The notes under the pieces: model-generated
What the model was told of the DNA's origin: nothing
The model's database searches: none
The model's input: the letters and a program-made list of their open reading frames with translations, nothing else
In this document: positions 15,452-24,559 of the stretch, piece by piece
How the letters are laid out: each line of letters opens with the position of its first letter
How positions within the stretch are numbered: the first letter of the stretch is position 1
Program-made: the position numbers and the translations under genes
Assembly (NCBI GenBank): GCA_031553885.1
Contig: JAVBKV010000010.1
Coordinates: forward strand, 1 to 64,000
From: JAVBKV01 sp031553885
GTDB taxonomy: Bacteria > Bacteroidota > Bacteroidia > Bacteroidales > Azobacteroidaceae
Length of the DNA stretch: 64,000 bases
Direction: 5' to 3'

Positions 15452-16441
15452 TTAAAACGACTTGAATCCCATTATTTCGCGAACTTCGCGCAGGGTCTTT
15501 CCGGCGTTTTCCCGGGCTTGTTCAGCCCCCTGAGTAACCACCTTGTGCAAATAAGCATCATCGTTCTGAATATCAATGATCCGTTCACGGATAGGAGAAG
15601 TAACCTTGATTATATCTTCCGCCAATTGTTTTTTCAAATCTCCGTAACGGATTTCACAGGTATTCCATTTTTCATCAAAACAGGAAACAACCTCCGGTGT
15701 CGAAACCACTTTCATTATCGTAAACAGGTTCTCAATGCATTCAGGTTTAGGAGAATTCGGTTCGGTCGGACCTGCATCAGTCAGGGCTTTTTTCACTTTT
15801 TTCTCGATCGTTTTCGGATCATCAAACAGGTAAACACAGTTTCCTTCCGATTTTCCCATTTTTCCACTACCATCCAATCCTGGAATTTTGATCAGTTCTT
15901 TGCCAAAATTATAAGCTGCCGGTTCCGGGAAATAATCGACTCCATATTTATTATTGAAACGCTTGGCATAATTACGTGTCATCTCCAGGTGCTGCTCCTG
16001 ATCTTTTCCCACCGGAACATAATCCGCGCGGTGAATCAGAATATCGGTAGCCATCAACACTGGATAAGTCAGCAGTCCGGCATTCACATTCTCCGGCTGT
16101 TTACGTGCTTTTTCCTTGAAGGAAACCGTTTTTTCCAACTCTCCCAGGTAAGCATGCATATTGAGCAAAAGATATAATTCCGCTATTTCAGGAACGTCGC
16201 TTTGTATGTATAAGGTTGCTTTTTCGGGGTCAAGTCCGCAGGCCAGGTATTCCGAAAGTACATTTTTAACATTGACATGAAGCATCTGAGGATCGGGATG
16301 AGTAGTCAACGAGTGCCAGTCTGCAATAAAAAAATAACACTTGTTTTCTTCCTGCATTTTCAGGAAGTTAACCATCGCTCCATAATAATTGCCCAGATGT
16401 AAATTTCCGGTCGGACGTATTCCACTTAAAACTGTTTTCAT
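15452..16441 (-). CDS. trpS: Tryptophanyl-tRNA synthetase
   Basis: TrpRS charges tRNA-Trp in the cytoplasm. The class I signatures are present: HLGN at residues 15-18 (HIGH motif) and KMGKS at 194-198 (KMSKS variant, common in bacterial TrpRS). Length (329) is typical. It has its own promoter on the minus strand and no trp-type leader ORF or T-box that I can see. Confidence 0.97.
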   Translation of the reverse strand: MKTVLSGIRPTGNLHLGNYYGAMVNFLKMQEENKCYFFIADWHSLTTHPDPQMLHVNVKNVLSEYLACGLDPEKATLYIQSDVPEIAELYLLLNMHAYLGELEKTVSFKEKARKQPENVNAGLLTYPVLMATDILIHRADYVPVGKDQEQHLEMTRNYAKRFNNKYGVDYFPEPAAYNFGKELIKIPGLDGSGKMGKSEGNCVYLFDDPKTIEKKVKKALTDAGPTEPNSPKPECIENLFTIMKVVSTPEVVSCFDEKWNTCEIRYGDLKKQLAEDIIKVTSPIRERIIDIQNDDAYLHKVVTQGAEQARENAGKTLREVREIMGFKSF

Positions 16442-16527
16442 AAATTAAAACAAAAAAACTAAAACGAAAAATGCAATAAAAATGACAATTTTCGTTAATA
16501 AAACATACGATATCTTATATTAATAGG

Positions 16528-16535
16528 CAAAGGTA
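16528..16535 (-). promoter_or_regulatory. -7 box of trpS
   Basis: TACCTTTG on the minus strand (CAAAGGTA on plus), giving an 80-base leader before the ATG at 16441. Confidence 0.6.
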
Positions 16536-16567
16536 GCGCTTTATTAGAAAAAAGTGAAATGTTTATT

Positions 16568-16575
16568 TACTTTTG
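16568..16575 (+). promoter_or_regulatory. -7 box of the TonB receptor gene
   Basis: TACTTTTG ends 19 bases before ATG 16595. It lies inside the longer open frame that begins at 16559, which argues that the true start is 16595. Confidence 0.6.
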
Positions 16576-16594
16576 CGCTCAAACTAAACAAAGA

Positions 16595-18910
16595 ATGGCA
16601 TTAGATCAAAAAAGCTTCTGGCTGACATTATTGCTCAGCCTGAATCTGTTTTCTGTTTTTTCTCAGAACAACAAAGCATTCCGGGGAACTGTTACGGATG
16701 AATCGTCGGGAGAAGTATTACCAGGGGCAACCGTATGGGTCAAAGAGACCCAGGGAGGAGCAATCGCTAATGAAGCAGGTGTCTATACCCTGTCCTTACC
16801 TCAGGGAAACTATACCCTACGGATTTCTTACGTCGGTTACGAACCTAAGGAAATCAAACTGGAGGCAAATTCCGATACCAAGCAGGATGTCCGCTTAAAA
16901 CCCAATGGATTGTTGAGTGAAGTGATTGTCTCCGCTACTAAGAAAGATGAAAATGTCACCCGGATTAATATGGGGCTGGAAAAGCTGAGCATCAAAGAAA
17001 TCAAACAGATGCCTGCCCTGATGGGAGAGGTGGATGTCATCAAGGCTATACAACTTTTACCCGGGGTACAAGCGACTTCCGAAGGGGGATCAGGATTTAG
17101 CGTCCGGGGAGGATCTCCTGACCAGAACCTGATCGTACTGGATCACACGACGGTCTATAATCCCTCTCACCTATTGGGGTTTTTCTCTGTTTTTAACAAT
17201 GACGTCATCAGTGGAATCGAACTTTATAAAGGAGACCTGCCTTTCAAATACGGAGGCCGCCTCTCATCGTTACTTGAAGTACAAACCAAAGACGAGATTC
17301 CTTCCCGCTTTCAGGGGACAGGTGGAATCGGAATCATTTCCAGCCGTCTGATGCTGGAAGGACCGGTCGGAGAAAAAACGTCCTGGCTGATCGGAGGGCG
17401 GAGAAGTTATGCCGATTTATTTTTAAAGCTTTCTTCGGATGAAGCGTTGCGGAAATCGTCGGTTTATTTTTACGACCTGAACGCAAAAGTGACTCATCGT
17501 TTTTCAGAAAGAGATAAATTAGCTCTGAATTTTTATTATGGAGACGATACTTTCGGTGCGGAACCGGGCAACTTCGACTACGGCAATGCAGCAGCTTCTT
17601 TAACCTGGAGCCACATGTTTTCCGACAAATTATTTTCCAAGTTCAGTGCTAATTTCTCCAATTACGACTATGGATTAGCCTCCAAGCTGGAAGGCTCCGA
17701 AATGGAATGGAATTCCAGCATTACCGATTACATGCTGCGCGCTGATTTTCACCAGTTAATCAATGACACCTGGGATCTGACCTACGGACTATCGTCCACG
17801 CTTCACCGCTTCAACCCGGGAGTTGTGACCATGCCGGATTATCCTACATACGAAGTTGAAGGCAACAAAGCTCTGGAACATGGTATCTATTTAGCCAATG
17901 AACAGAAAGTCAACGACCGGCTGAGCCTGAAATACGGATTACGCTTATCCGCTTTTCAAAACATGGGAGCGACTACTGTCTTCCATTATGATTCCAACCA
18001 TGAGGTCAGTGATTCCGTGAGATACGGTTCAGGAGACATCTACAATACCTATATAGCATTGGAACCCCGGATCGGCCTGGTTTATAAACTGACGGATCAT
18101 TCTTCGGTTAAAGCCAATTATGCACACAACACACAGTACATGCAACTGGCCAACAACTCCGCATCAGGTTCACCGCTGGATGTATGGTTTCCGGCAAGCC
18201 CCAATGTCAAGCCTCAACAGGTCGACTTGTTTTCGGCCGGCTATTTTCATAACTTCGAAGATAATATGTTCGAGACATCGGTGGAGTTGTATTATAAAAA
18301 ACTGAACAACGTCGTTGATTTTGCCGAACATGCCAACCTGATACTGAATCAACAATTGGAAGGTGAAGTGCGAACGGGAACCGGTAAAGCTTACGGTGCA
18401 GAATTCATGATTAAAAAGAATACAGGACGCCTGACCGGATTTGCTAACTATACTTTGTCCCGGTCCGAACGAACGATTCCGGAAATCAATCACGGAAAAG
18501 CATACCTGGCTCCCTACGACAAGACACACACGTTCAACATAGTGGCTTCCTACGAATTATCAAAGAAAGTAAACCTTTCTGCCACCTGGATATTCGCCAC
18601 AGGAAACCCGACCACCTACCCTACCGGACGCTTTGAAATCGACGGTGAATATTTCCCCATCTATTCGGGACGAAATGAATACCGTAAGCCCAACTACCAC
18701 CGGTTGGATCTTTCACTGAACTACATTCCCAATCCGGATTCGAAGAAACGCTGGAAAGGAGAATGGAACTTCTCTATTTACAATGCTTACGGCAAGAAAA
18801 ATCCATGGACGATCAGTTTCGATCAGGACGACAATACCGGATTACCTTATGCCGAAATGATCTATTTATTTGGAATTGTTCCATCCATCACCTACAATTT
18901 TAAATTTTAA
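16595..18910 (+). CDS. TonB-dependent outer membrane receptor with regulatory-like N-terminal domain
   Basis: The protein (771 residues from ATG 16595) has a signal peptide (to about FSVFSQ), a carboxypeptidase-regulatory-like beta domain (about residues 25-105, FRGTVTDESSGEVLPGATV), a TonB plug (about 115-225, VRGGSPDQNLIVLDHTTVYNP) and a 22-strand barrel ending in an aromatic residue (YNFKF). It imports an unknown ligand through the outer membrane with energy from TonB. It is shorter than SusC proteins and is followed directly by a DUF4249 lipoprotein, a pairing common in Bacteroidota and distinct from SusC/SusD. Confidence 0.92.
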   Translation: MALDQKSFWLTLLLSLNLFSVFSQNNKAFRGTVTDESSGEVLPGATVWVKETQGGAIANEAGVYTLSLPQGNYTLRISYVGYEPKEIKLEANSDTKQDVRLKPNGLLSEVIVSATKKDENVTRINMGLEKLSIKEIKQMPALMGEVDVIKAIQLLPGVQATSEGGSGFSVRGGSPDQNLIVLDHTTVYNPSHLLGFFSVFNNDVISGIELYKGDLPFKYGGRLSSLLEVQTKDEIPSRFQGTGGIGIISSRLMLEGPVGEKTSWLIGGRRSYADLFLKLSSDEALRKSSVYFYDLNAKVTHRFSERDKLALNFYYGDDTFGAEPGNFDYGNAAASLTWSHMFSDKLFSKFSANFSNYDYGLASKLEGSEMEWNSSITDYMLRADFHQLINDTWDLTYGLSSTLHRFNPGVVTMPDYPTYEVEGNKALEHGIYLANEQKVNDRLSLKYGLRLSAFQNMGATTVFHYDSNHEVSDSVRYGSGDIYNTYIALEPRIGLVYKLTDHSSVKANYAHNTQYMQLANNSASGSPLDVWFPASPNVKPQQVDLFSAGYFHNFEDNMFETSVELYYKKLNNVVDFAEHANLILNQQLEGEVRTGTGKAYGAEFMIKKNTGRLTGFANYTLSRSERTIPEINHGKAYLAPYDKTHTFNIVASYELSKKVNLSATWIFATGNPTTYPTGRFEIDGEYFPIYSGRNEYRKPNYHRLDLSLNYIPNPDSKKRWKGEWNFSIYNAYGKKNPWTISFDQDDNTGLPYAEMIYLFGIVPSITYNFKF

Positions 18911-18914
18911 GGCC

Positions 18915-19823
18915 ATGCAAAAAACAACAAACAAAAAATACGGAATCCTCTCATTCTTAATTCTTAATTTTTCATTCTTAATTCTCCTTTCTTGCACTGC
19001 TCCGATCGACATCGATACCGACAATTCCGAGCCGGTAATCGTCATCTACAGCACACTAACGGATGAATTGAGACAGCAGGAAGTGAGGATCAGCCGTTCT
19101 TCCCCTTATCTTGACAATCAGCCCAATGCAACCATATCCGGAGCTTTGGTAACGATCACCTCCTCCGATCTCCAGACTTACCATTTGACGGAAAACCCGG
19201 AAACTCCCGGTTTGTACCAAAGTACAGAAACCTGGTCGGTCAAAGAAAATGTCGCTTACTCGTTGGATGTTGAAGTCGACTTCAATTCGGATGGGATCAA
19301 GGAATCCTACAAGGCCACAACCGGGAATGTGATTCCCCTGATGCAATTGGATTCAATTAAAATTGTTCCGTTGGACATCATGGGACATACAAACTATGCA
19401 ATGAACATTTATGGCCTGGATTCACCGGAACACGATTATTACATTTGCAAATTTCTCGTCAATGACTCCCTGATTACCACCCAGATCAGTAAGATTTTTA
19501 CCGTAGACGATGTGGTTTTTAATAATACGTATGTCGACGGAATCACCTTACGCTACTTTGATGACATCGAGGAATATGAAAAAGATTCGGAAGAACGGCG
19601 GAAAAATTCAACCTACCTGCAATCGGGAGATGTTGTCGAGCTTCAGATGAGCCGGGTACCCAAGGGTTATCATGATTTTATCAACCAATGCCAGAAAGAA
19701 ATGAGAGGAGAAAATCCGTTCTTCGGAGGACCGGCATCCAACATTACCACCAATATCAGCAATGGTGGAGTGGGCTATTTCAGTGGATACGTAATTGCAC
19801 GGGCAAAAACGACAGTTCCTTAA
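18915..19823 (+). CDS. DUF4249 lipoprotein, partner of the TonB receptor
   Basis: ATG 18915 (MQKTTNKKYG) is 4 bases after the receptor stop and gives a lipoprotein signal peptide with lipobox LLSC. The mature part has an Ig-like first domain (IVIYSTLTDELRQQEVRISRSSPY) and the YFSGYV ending typical of DUF4249. It probably sits at the outer membrane and covers or feeds the receptor. The signal peptide contains a 7-residue tandem repeat encoded by a 14-bp direct repeat (18951-18964 and 18972-18985). Confidence 0.85.
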   Translation: MQKTTNKKYGILSFLILNFSFLILLSCTAPIDIDTDNSEPVIVIYSTLTDELRQQEVRISRSSPYLDNQPNATISGALVTITSSDLQTYHLTENPETPGLYQSTETWSVKENVAYSLDVEVDFNSDGIKESYKATTGNVIPLMQLDSIKIVPLDIMGHTNYAMNIYGLDSPEHDYYICKFLVNDSLITTQISKIFTVDDVVFNNTYVDGITLRYFDDIEEYEKDSEERRKNSTYLQSGDVVELQMSRVPKGYHDFINQCQKEMRGENPFFGGPASNITTNISNGGVGYFSGYVIARAKTTVP

Positions 19824-19840
19824 AAACGAACAAAAAAAAC

Positions 19841-19871
19841 TTGACAATCCCGATTATTTGCCATACCTTTG
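19841..19871 (+). promoter_or_regulatory. Promoter of the carB leader
   Basis: TTGACA (19841-19846) and TACCTTTG (19864-19871) with 20 bases between TTG and TA. It is one of the best promoter matches in the window and places transcription start near 19878, about 200 bases before carB. Confidence 0.75.
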
Positions 19872-19892
19872 CACCGGCAAAATTTAAATGAC

Positions 19893-19997
19893 ATGATGAG
19901 TGTAAATTCGATTCAACCCATAACAAAATGTATGTTCCGGTATACATGTTTCGATACTCATTTCGTTTTTTCAGAAAATAATTATTCATTTCGATGA
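19893..19997 (+). CDS. Putative carB leader peptide
   Basis: A 34-codon open frame (ATG 19893 or 19896, stop TGA 19995) begins about 15 bases after the predicted transcription start. The peptide starts MMSVNSIQPITKC and has a second half rich in Phe, Tyr and Thr. Its stop lies 4 bases before the stem of an intrinsic terminator. A hairpin (ATGTAT 19928-19933 / ATACAT 19942-19947) and a T6 run (19966-19971) lie inside the frame. The arrangement fits translation-coupled attenuation as in pyrBI of E. coli. Confidence 0.5.
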   Translation: MMSVNSIQPITKCMFRYTCFDTHFVFSENNYSFR

Positions 19998-20001
19998 TAG
20001 G

Positions 20002-20034
20002 ATGCGTTGGTTTTTCACCCAACGCATTTTTTTT
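20002..20034 (+). terminator. Leader terminator (attenuator) of carB
   Basis: ATGCGTTGG (20002-20010), loop TTTTTCAC, CCAACGCAT (20019-20027), then a T8 tract to 20034. It lies between the promoter at 19841-19871 and carB, so transcripts must read through it to express carB. Confidence 0.8.
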
Positions 20035-20079
20035 GCTGTAACCATGCATTTATCTATTTTTAAGCAAATATATAAGAAG

Positions 20080-23000
20080 ATGTCAGAAAAGAAACAAATC
20101 AAAAAGGTACTGGTCCTGGGTTCGGGAGCACTCAAGATCGGACAAGCCGGTGAATTTGATTATTCCGGTTCGCAAGCGTTGAAAGCATTGAAAGAAGAAG
20201 GTATTTCTACCGTGTTGATCAACCCCAACATCGCCACCATCCAAACTTCGGAAGGCGTTGCGGATAAAGTGTATTTTCTGCCTATTACTCCGTATTTTGT
20301 AGAAGAAATAATCAAAAAAGAAGCTCCAGACGGCATTCTGTTGGCATTCGGAGGACAAACGGCTCTGAACTGCGGAACGGAAATGTACCTGAAAGGAACG
20401 TTAAAAAAACACAGAGTCGAGGTACTCGGAACTTCAGTGGAAGCGATTATGTGTACGGAAGATCGCGACCTGTTTGTTAAAAAGCTGAATGAAATCGATG
20501 CAAAAACCCCTGTCAGCCAAGCTGTGGAAAGCATGGAAGATGCGATTGCCGCAGCTAATCGGATCGGTTTTCCGGTCATGGTCCGTTCGGCGTATGCGTT
20601 GGGTGGATTGGGTAGCGGTATCTGCGCTAACCTGGATGAATTTCTGACCTTGTGCGAAAGTGCTTTCGCTTACTCTAAACAAATTCTGGTGGAAGAATCC
20701 CTGAAAGGCTGGAAAGAAATCGAGTTCGAAGTCATCCGGGACAAAAACGACCACTGTTTTACCGTCGTTCCTATGGAAAACGTCGACCCATTAGGTGTTC
20801 ACACCGGAGAAAGTATTGTCGTCGCTCCCATCTGCTCCCTCTCCCGAGAACAGATTGTCATGCTTGAAGACATCGCCCGCCGGATCATCCGCCACATCGG
20901 AATCGTAGGTGAATGTAATATCCAATATGCTTTCAATGCGCACACCAACGACTACCGCGTCATTGAGATCAACGCCCGTCTGAGCCGGTCTTCCGCACTA
21001 GCCTCCAAGGCGAGCGGTTATCCCCTGGCCTTTGTAGCCGCCAAGCTGGCTCTCGGTTATTCACTGGATCAGATCGGTGAAATGGGAACTTCCAACTCCG
21101 CTTACGTGGCCCCTTCTGTCGATTACATGATCGTAAAAATACCACGCTGGGACCTGACCAAATTCGTCGGAGTATCCCGTCAAATCGGTTCCAGCATGAA
21201 ATCGGTCGGTGAAATTATGTCGATCGGAAAATCCTTTGAAGAGATTATTCAGAAAGGATTGCGGATGATCGGACAAGGTATGCACGGGTTCGTAGGGAAC
21301 AAGGACCTGGAATTCAAAAACCTGGATGAAGAATTGTCCAATCCGACCGATCTGCGTATCTTCGCTATCGCCAAAGCGTTGGAAGAAGGATACTCGATCG
21401 AACGAATCCACGAACTGACCAAGATCGATCACTGGTTCCTCAACGGCTTAAAAAACATTGTCGATTACTCTCGCAAACTTCAATCGTATAATTCGATCGA
21501 AGAACTTCCTGTTGATGTACTGAAGGAAGCTAAACGACTCGGATTCTCCGACTTCCAGATCGCCCGGTTTGTAGAAGACCCGAACGATAACATGGAAAAA
21601 GGGAATCTTAAAGTAAGAACATTACGCAAGAAGAACAATATTCTTCCGACAGTAAAACGGATCAACACCATAGCCTCGGAAGATCCCGACCTGACCAACT
21701 ACCTGTACCTGACTTACGGAGCTACGGAAAACGATATCCCTTATTATAAAAATGAAAAAAGTGTGGTTGTCCTGGGCTCCGGGGCTTACCGGATCGGCTC
21801 TTCCGTAGAATTCGACTGGTGCTCGGTAAATGCGGTGGAAACTGCCCGCAAACTGGGATACAAGGCAATCATGATCAACTATAATCCGGAAACCGTATCG
21901 ACTGATTACGACATGTGCGACCGCTTGTATTTCGACGAACTTTCTCTCGAACGGGTACTCGACATTATCGATCTGGAAACTCCCAAAGGAGTCATCGTCT
22001 CGGTAGGTGGACAAATCCCCAACAACCTGGCAATGAAACTACACCGCCAGCAGGTACCTATTCTGGGGACTTCACCGGTCAGCATCGACCGGGCTGAAAA
22101 CCGTCACAAGTTTTCCAGCATGCTCGATCAGCTCGGTATCGACCAACCGAAATGGAAAGAGTTGACCAGCATGGATGAGATCAACGAGTTTGTCGACAAA
22201 GTAGGCTTTCCGGTATTGATCCGTCCTTCTTATGTTCTTTCCGGAGCTGCGATGAATGTCTGCTACACCAGCGAAGAAATGGAAACCTTCCTGAAAGCTG
22301 CTGCCAAAGTATCGAAAGAATTTCCGGTGGTCGTTTCCGAATTTCTGCAGAACGCCAAGGAAATTGAATTCGACGCCGTTGCCAAAAACGGAGAAATCAT
22401 CGAGTATGCGGTCTCCGAACACGTAGAATTCGCCGGCGTACACTCCGGAGACGCAACCCTGGTCTTCCCGGCCCAAAAGATCTACTTCGAAACGTTCCGC
22501 CGGATCAAGAAAGTCAGCAAAATGATTGCAAAAGAGCTGAATATCAGCGGACCTTTCAACATCCAATACCTGGCGAAAAACAACGAAGTGAAAGTCATCG
22601 AGTGTAACCTGCGGGCTTCCCGTTCCTTCCCTTTCGTATCCAAGGTGTTGAAACGCAATTTTATCGAAACTGCGACTAAAATCATGCTGGATGCTCCGTT
22701 TGAAAAACCGGACAGTTCGGCTTTCGATATCGAATGGATCGGCGTAAAAGCTTCTCAATTTTCCTTCACCCGTCTGCACAAGGCCGATCCGGTATTGGGA
22801 GTTGACATGTCTTCCACAGGAGAAGTCGGATGCATCGGAGAGGATTACAATGAGGCTCTTCTTTCGGCTATGGTCGCCGTCGGATACAGCGCTCCGAAAA
22901 AAGGAGTCCTGATCTCTTCAGGAGCAGCCAAATCTAAAGTCGACCTGCTGGATGCCTGCCGTTTGCTGGGCGAAACCGATTGCCCGATTTATGCAACCTC

Positions 23001-23301
23001 CGGCACACAAAAATTCCTGGAAGAAAACGGAATCAAAGCAACTATCGTAGACTGGCCGGATGAAAACGGAAAGAACAACGTGCTGGATATCATGTCGAAT
23101 CACAAAATCGACCTGGTTATCAACATCCCGAAGAATCATTCCCGCCGCGAGCTGACCAACGGTTACAAAATCCGCCGGGCAGCCATCGATCACAACATTC
23201 CATTGCTGACCAATGCCCGACTGGCAAGCGCCTTTATCGAGTCATTCTGTACGATGGGAGAACAGGATATCCAAATCAAATCCTGGCAGGAATACAATTG
23301 A
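20080..23301 (+). CDS. carB: Carbamoyl-phosphate synthase large subunit
   Basis: CarB makes carbamoyl phosphate from ammonia (delivered by CarA), bicarbonate and two ATP for pyrimidine and arginine synthesis. ATG 20080 (MSEKKQIKKVLVLGSGALKIG) gives 1073 residues, the family's usual length. The open frame extends to 20002, but that part is the terminator hairpin. Two homologous ATP-grasp halves are visible: the first begins with the GQAGEFDYSG segment, the second near residue 558 with SSVEFDWC. An allosteric MGS-like domain ends the protein. carA is not in the window. Expression is probably controlled by the leader described above. Confidence 0.97.
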   Translation: MSEKKQIKKVLVLGSGALKIGQAGEFDYSGSQALKALKEEGISTVLINPNIATIQTSEGVADKVYFLPITPYFVEEIIKKEAPDGILLAFGGQTALNCGTEMYLKGTLKKHRVEVLGTSVEAIMCTEDRDLFVKKLNEIDAKTPVSQAVESMEDAIAAANRIGFPVMVRSAYALGGLGSGICANLDEFLTLCESAFAYSKQILVEESLKGWKEIEFEVIRDKNDHCFTVVPMENVDPLGVHTGESIVVAPICSLSREQIVMLEDIARRIIRHIGIVGECNIQYAFNAHTNDYRVIEINARLSRSSALASKASGYPLAFVAAKLALGYSLDQIGEMGTSNSAYVAPSVDYMIVKIPRWDLTKFVGVSRQIGSSMKSVGEIMSIGKSFEEIIQKGLRMIGQGMHGFVGNKDLEFKNLDEELSNPTDLRIFAIAKALEEGYSIERIHELTKIDHWFLNGLKNIVDYSRKLQSYNSIEELPVDVLKEAKRLGFSDFQIARFVEDPNDNMEKGNLKVRTLRKKNNILPTVKRINTIASEDPDLTNYLYLTYGATENDIPYYKNEKSVVVLGSGAYRIGSSVEFDWCSVNAVETARKLGYKAIMINYNPETVSTDYDMCDRLYFDELSLERVLDIIDLETPKGVIVSVGGQIPNNLAMKLHRQQVPILGTSPVSIDRAENRHKFSSMLDQLGIDQPKWKELTSMDEINEFVDKVGFPVLIRPSYVLSGAAMNVCYTSEEMETFLKAAAKVSKEFPVVVSEFLQNAKEIEFDAVAKNGEIIEYAVSEHVEFAGVHSGDATLVFPAQKIYFETFRRIKKVSKMIAKELNISGPFNIQYLAKNNEVKVIECNLRASRSFPFVSKVLKRNFIETATKIMLDAPFEKPDSSAFDIEWIGVKASQFSFTRLHKADPVLGVDMSSTGEVGCIGEDYNEALLSAMVAVGYSAPKKGVLISSGAAKSKVDLLDACRLLGETDCPIYATSGTQKFLEENGIKATIVDWPDENGKNNVLDIMSNHKIDLVINIPKNHSRRELTNGYKIRRAAIDHNIPLLTNARLASAFIESFCTMGEQDIQIKSWQEYN

Positions 23302-23319
23302 AATGAAGAATTAAAAATT

Positions 23320-23364
23320 AAAAATGAAGAGTTGGTTTATCGTGTAAGCCAACTCTTCATTTTT
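23320..23364. terminator. Bidirectional terminator between carB and GH105
   Basis: A perfect stem of about 15-16 bp, AAAATGAAGAGTTGG (23321-23335) with CCAACTCTTCATTTT (23349-23363), with A and T flanks. It can end both convergent transcripts. Confidence 0.85.
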
Positions 23365-23389
23365 AGTGACGAGACTGATGTCTCAACGA

Positions 23390-24478
23390 TCAGAATTTAA
23401 TGATTTCACTTCCGGCCAGCAGGAAAGCTCCGGTACCATATACTTCCCAACTGTCGGCATTAAAATTCTTGCGTGGATCTGCTCCGACGGGCTGAACCCA
23501 ACCTACACGACCTTCTTCGTTCACACATTTATTAAGGGCGATCCAGGCCTTTTCTGCCACAGGTTTAAATGTTTTCTTATCCAACAGTTTATTGTTGACC
23601 CCCCAGGCAAAAGCATAACAAAAGAATCCGGAACCACTGACTTCACCTCCGGGATAAGACTCCGGATCGAGCAGACTGGCTCTCCACAAACCATCGGCCT
23701 GCTGTAATTCGAGGATACGGGTCGCCATGTCTTTGAACAATTGTTCGTAAAACGGACGTTCGGGATAATCGCGGGGAAGTTCTTTCAGGATACGAACCAA
23801 TCCTCCCAGGACCCAACCGTTCCCACGGGACCAGAAAATACGTTTACCGTTGGCTTCATACCGGTCTTTCCCATCACCTTTAATCACGTAATTCAAGTCG
23901 CGGGCAAAGAGACGTTCTTCTTTGTTATACAGCAGCTCATAGCATTCTTTAAAATATTGATCGTTGCTGGCCAGGTACTCTTTGTTTCCGGTAGTCATTC
24001 CGAGTTTCACAAGAACAGGAGGCCCCATGAACAATGCATCGCACCACCACCATTTGATGACTTCAATTCCTTTGGTAGGATATGGTTTCTCCATAAAAAT
24101 CTTAATCGTATCGATGGTCGGCTGAATCATTTCCTGTTTCTTTTCTTTACGATACATATCGATATAGGTTTGGCAGATCGCCACATCGTCTGCATGATAC
24201 CAACGTCTGTAAGGCCTCCATTGTGTTTCATTGCCCATGTCCATCAACGCTTTGTAGATGTCCTTGGATTTAGTTGTTTCCCAGGCAGCATAAACTCCAG
24301 CATAAAACGCTCCGTTCGTCCAGTCGTTGGGGGCATGTTTCGGATTTTTCAGTTGCCACTCCGTTGTTTTCTCCATGACGGATTTGATGTACTTCGACTT
24401 GAAGTAAGAACGGTCCTGAGCCTGGGCAAAATGGACCATACATAATAATAAAATAACCAGGGATAGTGTTTTTTTCAT
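23390..24478 (-). CDS. GH105 unsaturated rhamnogalacturonyl/glucuronyl hydrolase
   Basis: ATG 24478 (MKKTLSLVILLL) gives 362 residues with a signal peptide ending AQAQ; the longer frame to 24559 would bury it. The (alpha/alpha)6 barrel enzymes of GH105 (YteR/YesR type) hydrolyse the unsaturated uronic acid left by pectate or rhamnogalacturonan lyases. The family landmarks WYHADDVAICQTY, with the catalytic Asp, and WSRGNGWVLGG are present. The PL1 lyase at 43242-44597 would supply such products, although it is far away. Likely periplasmic. Confidence 0.88.
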   Translation of the reverse strand: MKKTLSLVILLLCMVHFAQAQDRSYFKSKYIKSVMEKTTEWQLKNPKHAPNDWTNGAFYAGVYAAWETTKSKDIYKALMDMGNETQWRPYRRWYHADDVAICQTYIDMYRKEKKQEMIQPTIDTIKIFMEKPYPTKGIEVIKWWWCDALFMGPPVLVKLGMTTGNKEYLASNDQYFKECYELLYNKEERLFARDLNYVIKGDGKDRYEANGKRIFWSRGNGWVLGGLVRILKELPRDYPERPFYEQLFKDMATRILELQQADGLWRASLLDPESYPGGEVSGSGFFCYAFAWGVNNKLLDKKTFKPVAEKAWIALNKCVNEEGRVGWVQPVGADPRKNFNADSWEVYGTGAFLLAGSEIIKF

Positions 24479-24525
24479 GATAACTAATTTTGTAAAATTT
24501 ATTTGAGTATGTTTTTCAGTCTGGC

Positions 24526-24533
24526 CAAAGATA
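24526..24533 (-). promoter_or_regulatory. -7 box of the GH105 gene
   Basis: TATCTTTG on the minus strand (CAAAGATA on plus), 47 bases upstream of ATG 24478. It lies between the PpsA-like gene stop and this gene, so the two can be transcribed separately. Confidence 0.6.
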
Positions 24534-24559
24534 GAAAAAAAATCTGGAGTAACCTTCAT

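Noticed and set aside
16559..16594. Start of the TonB receptor at 16559
   Set aside because: The promoter -7 box lies inside this extension, and the signal peptide begins at ATG 16595.
20002..20034. Hairpin as terminator of the DUF4249 gene
   Set aside because: A better promoter for a new transcript lies between that gene and the hairpin (19841-19871), so the hairpin belongs to the carB leader, although it could also stop read-through.
20002..20079. N-terminal extension of CarB to ATG 20002
   Set aside because: These codons are the leader terminator and its downstream spacer; the family length and N-terminus fit ATG 20080.
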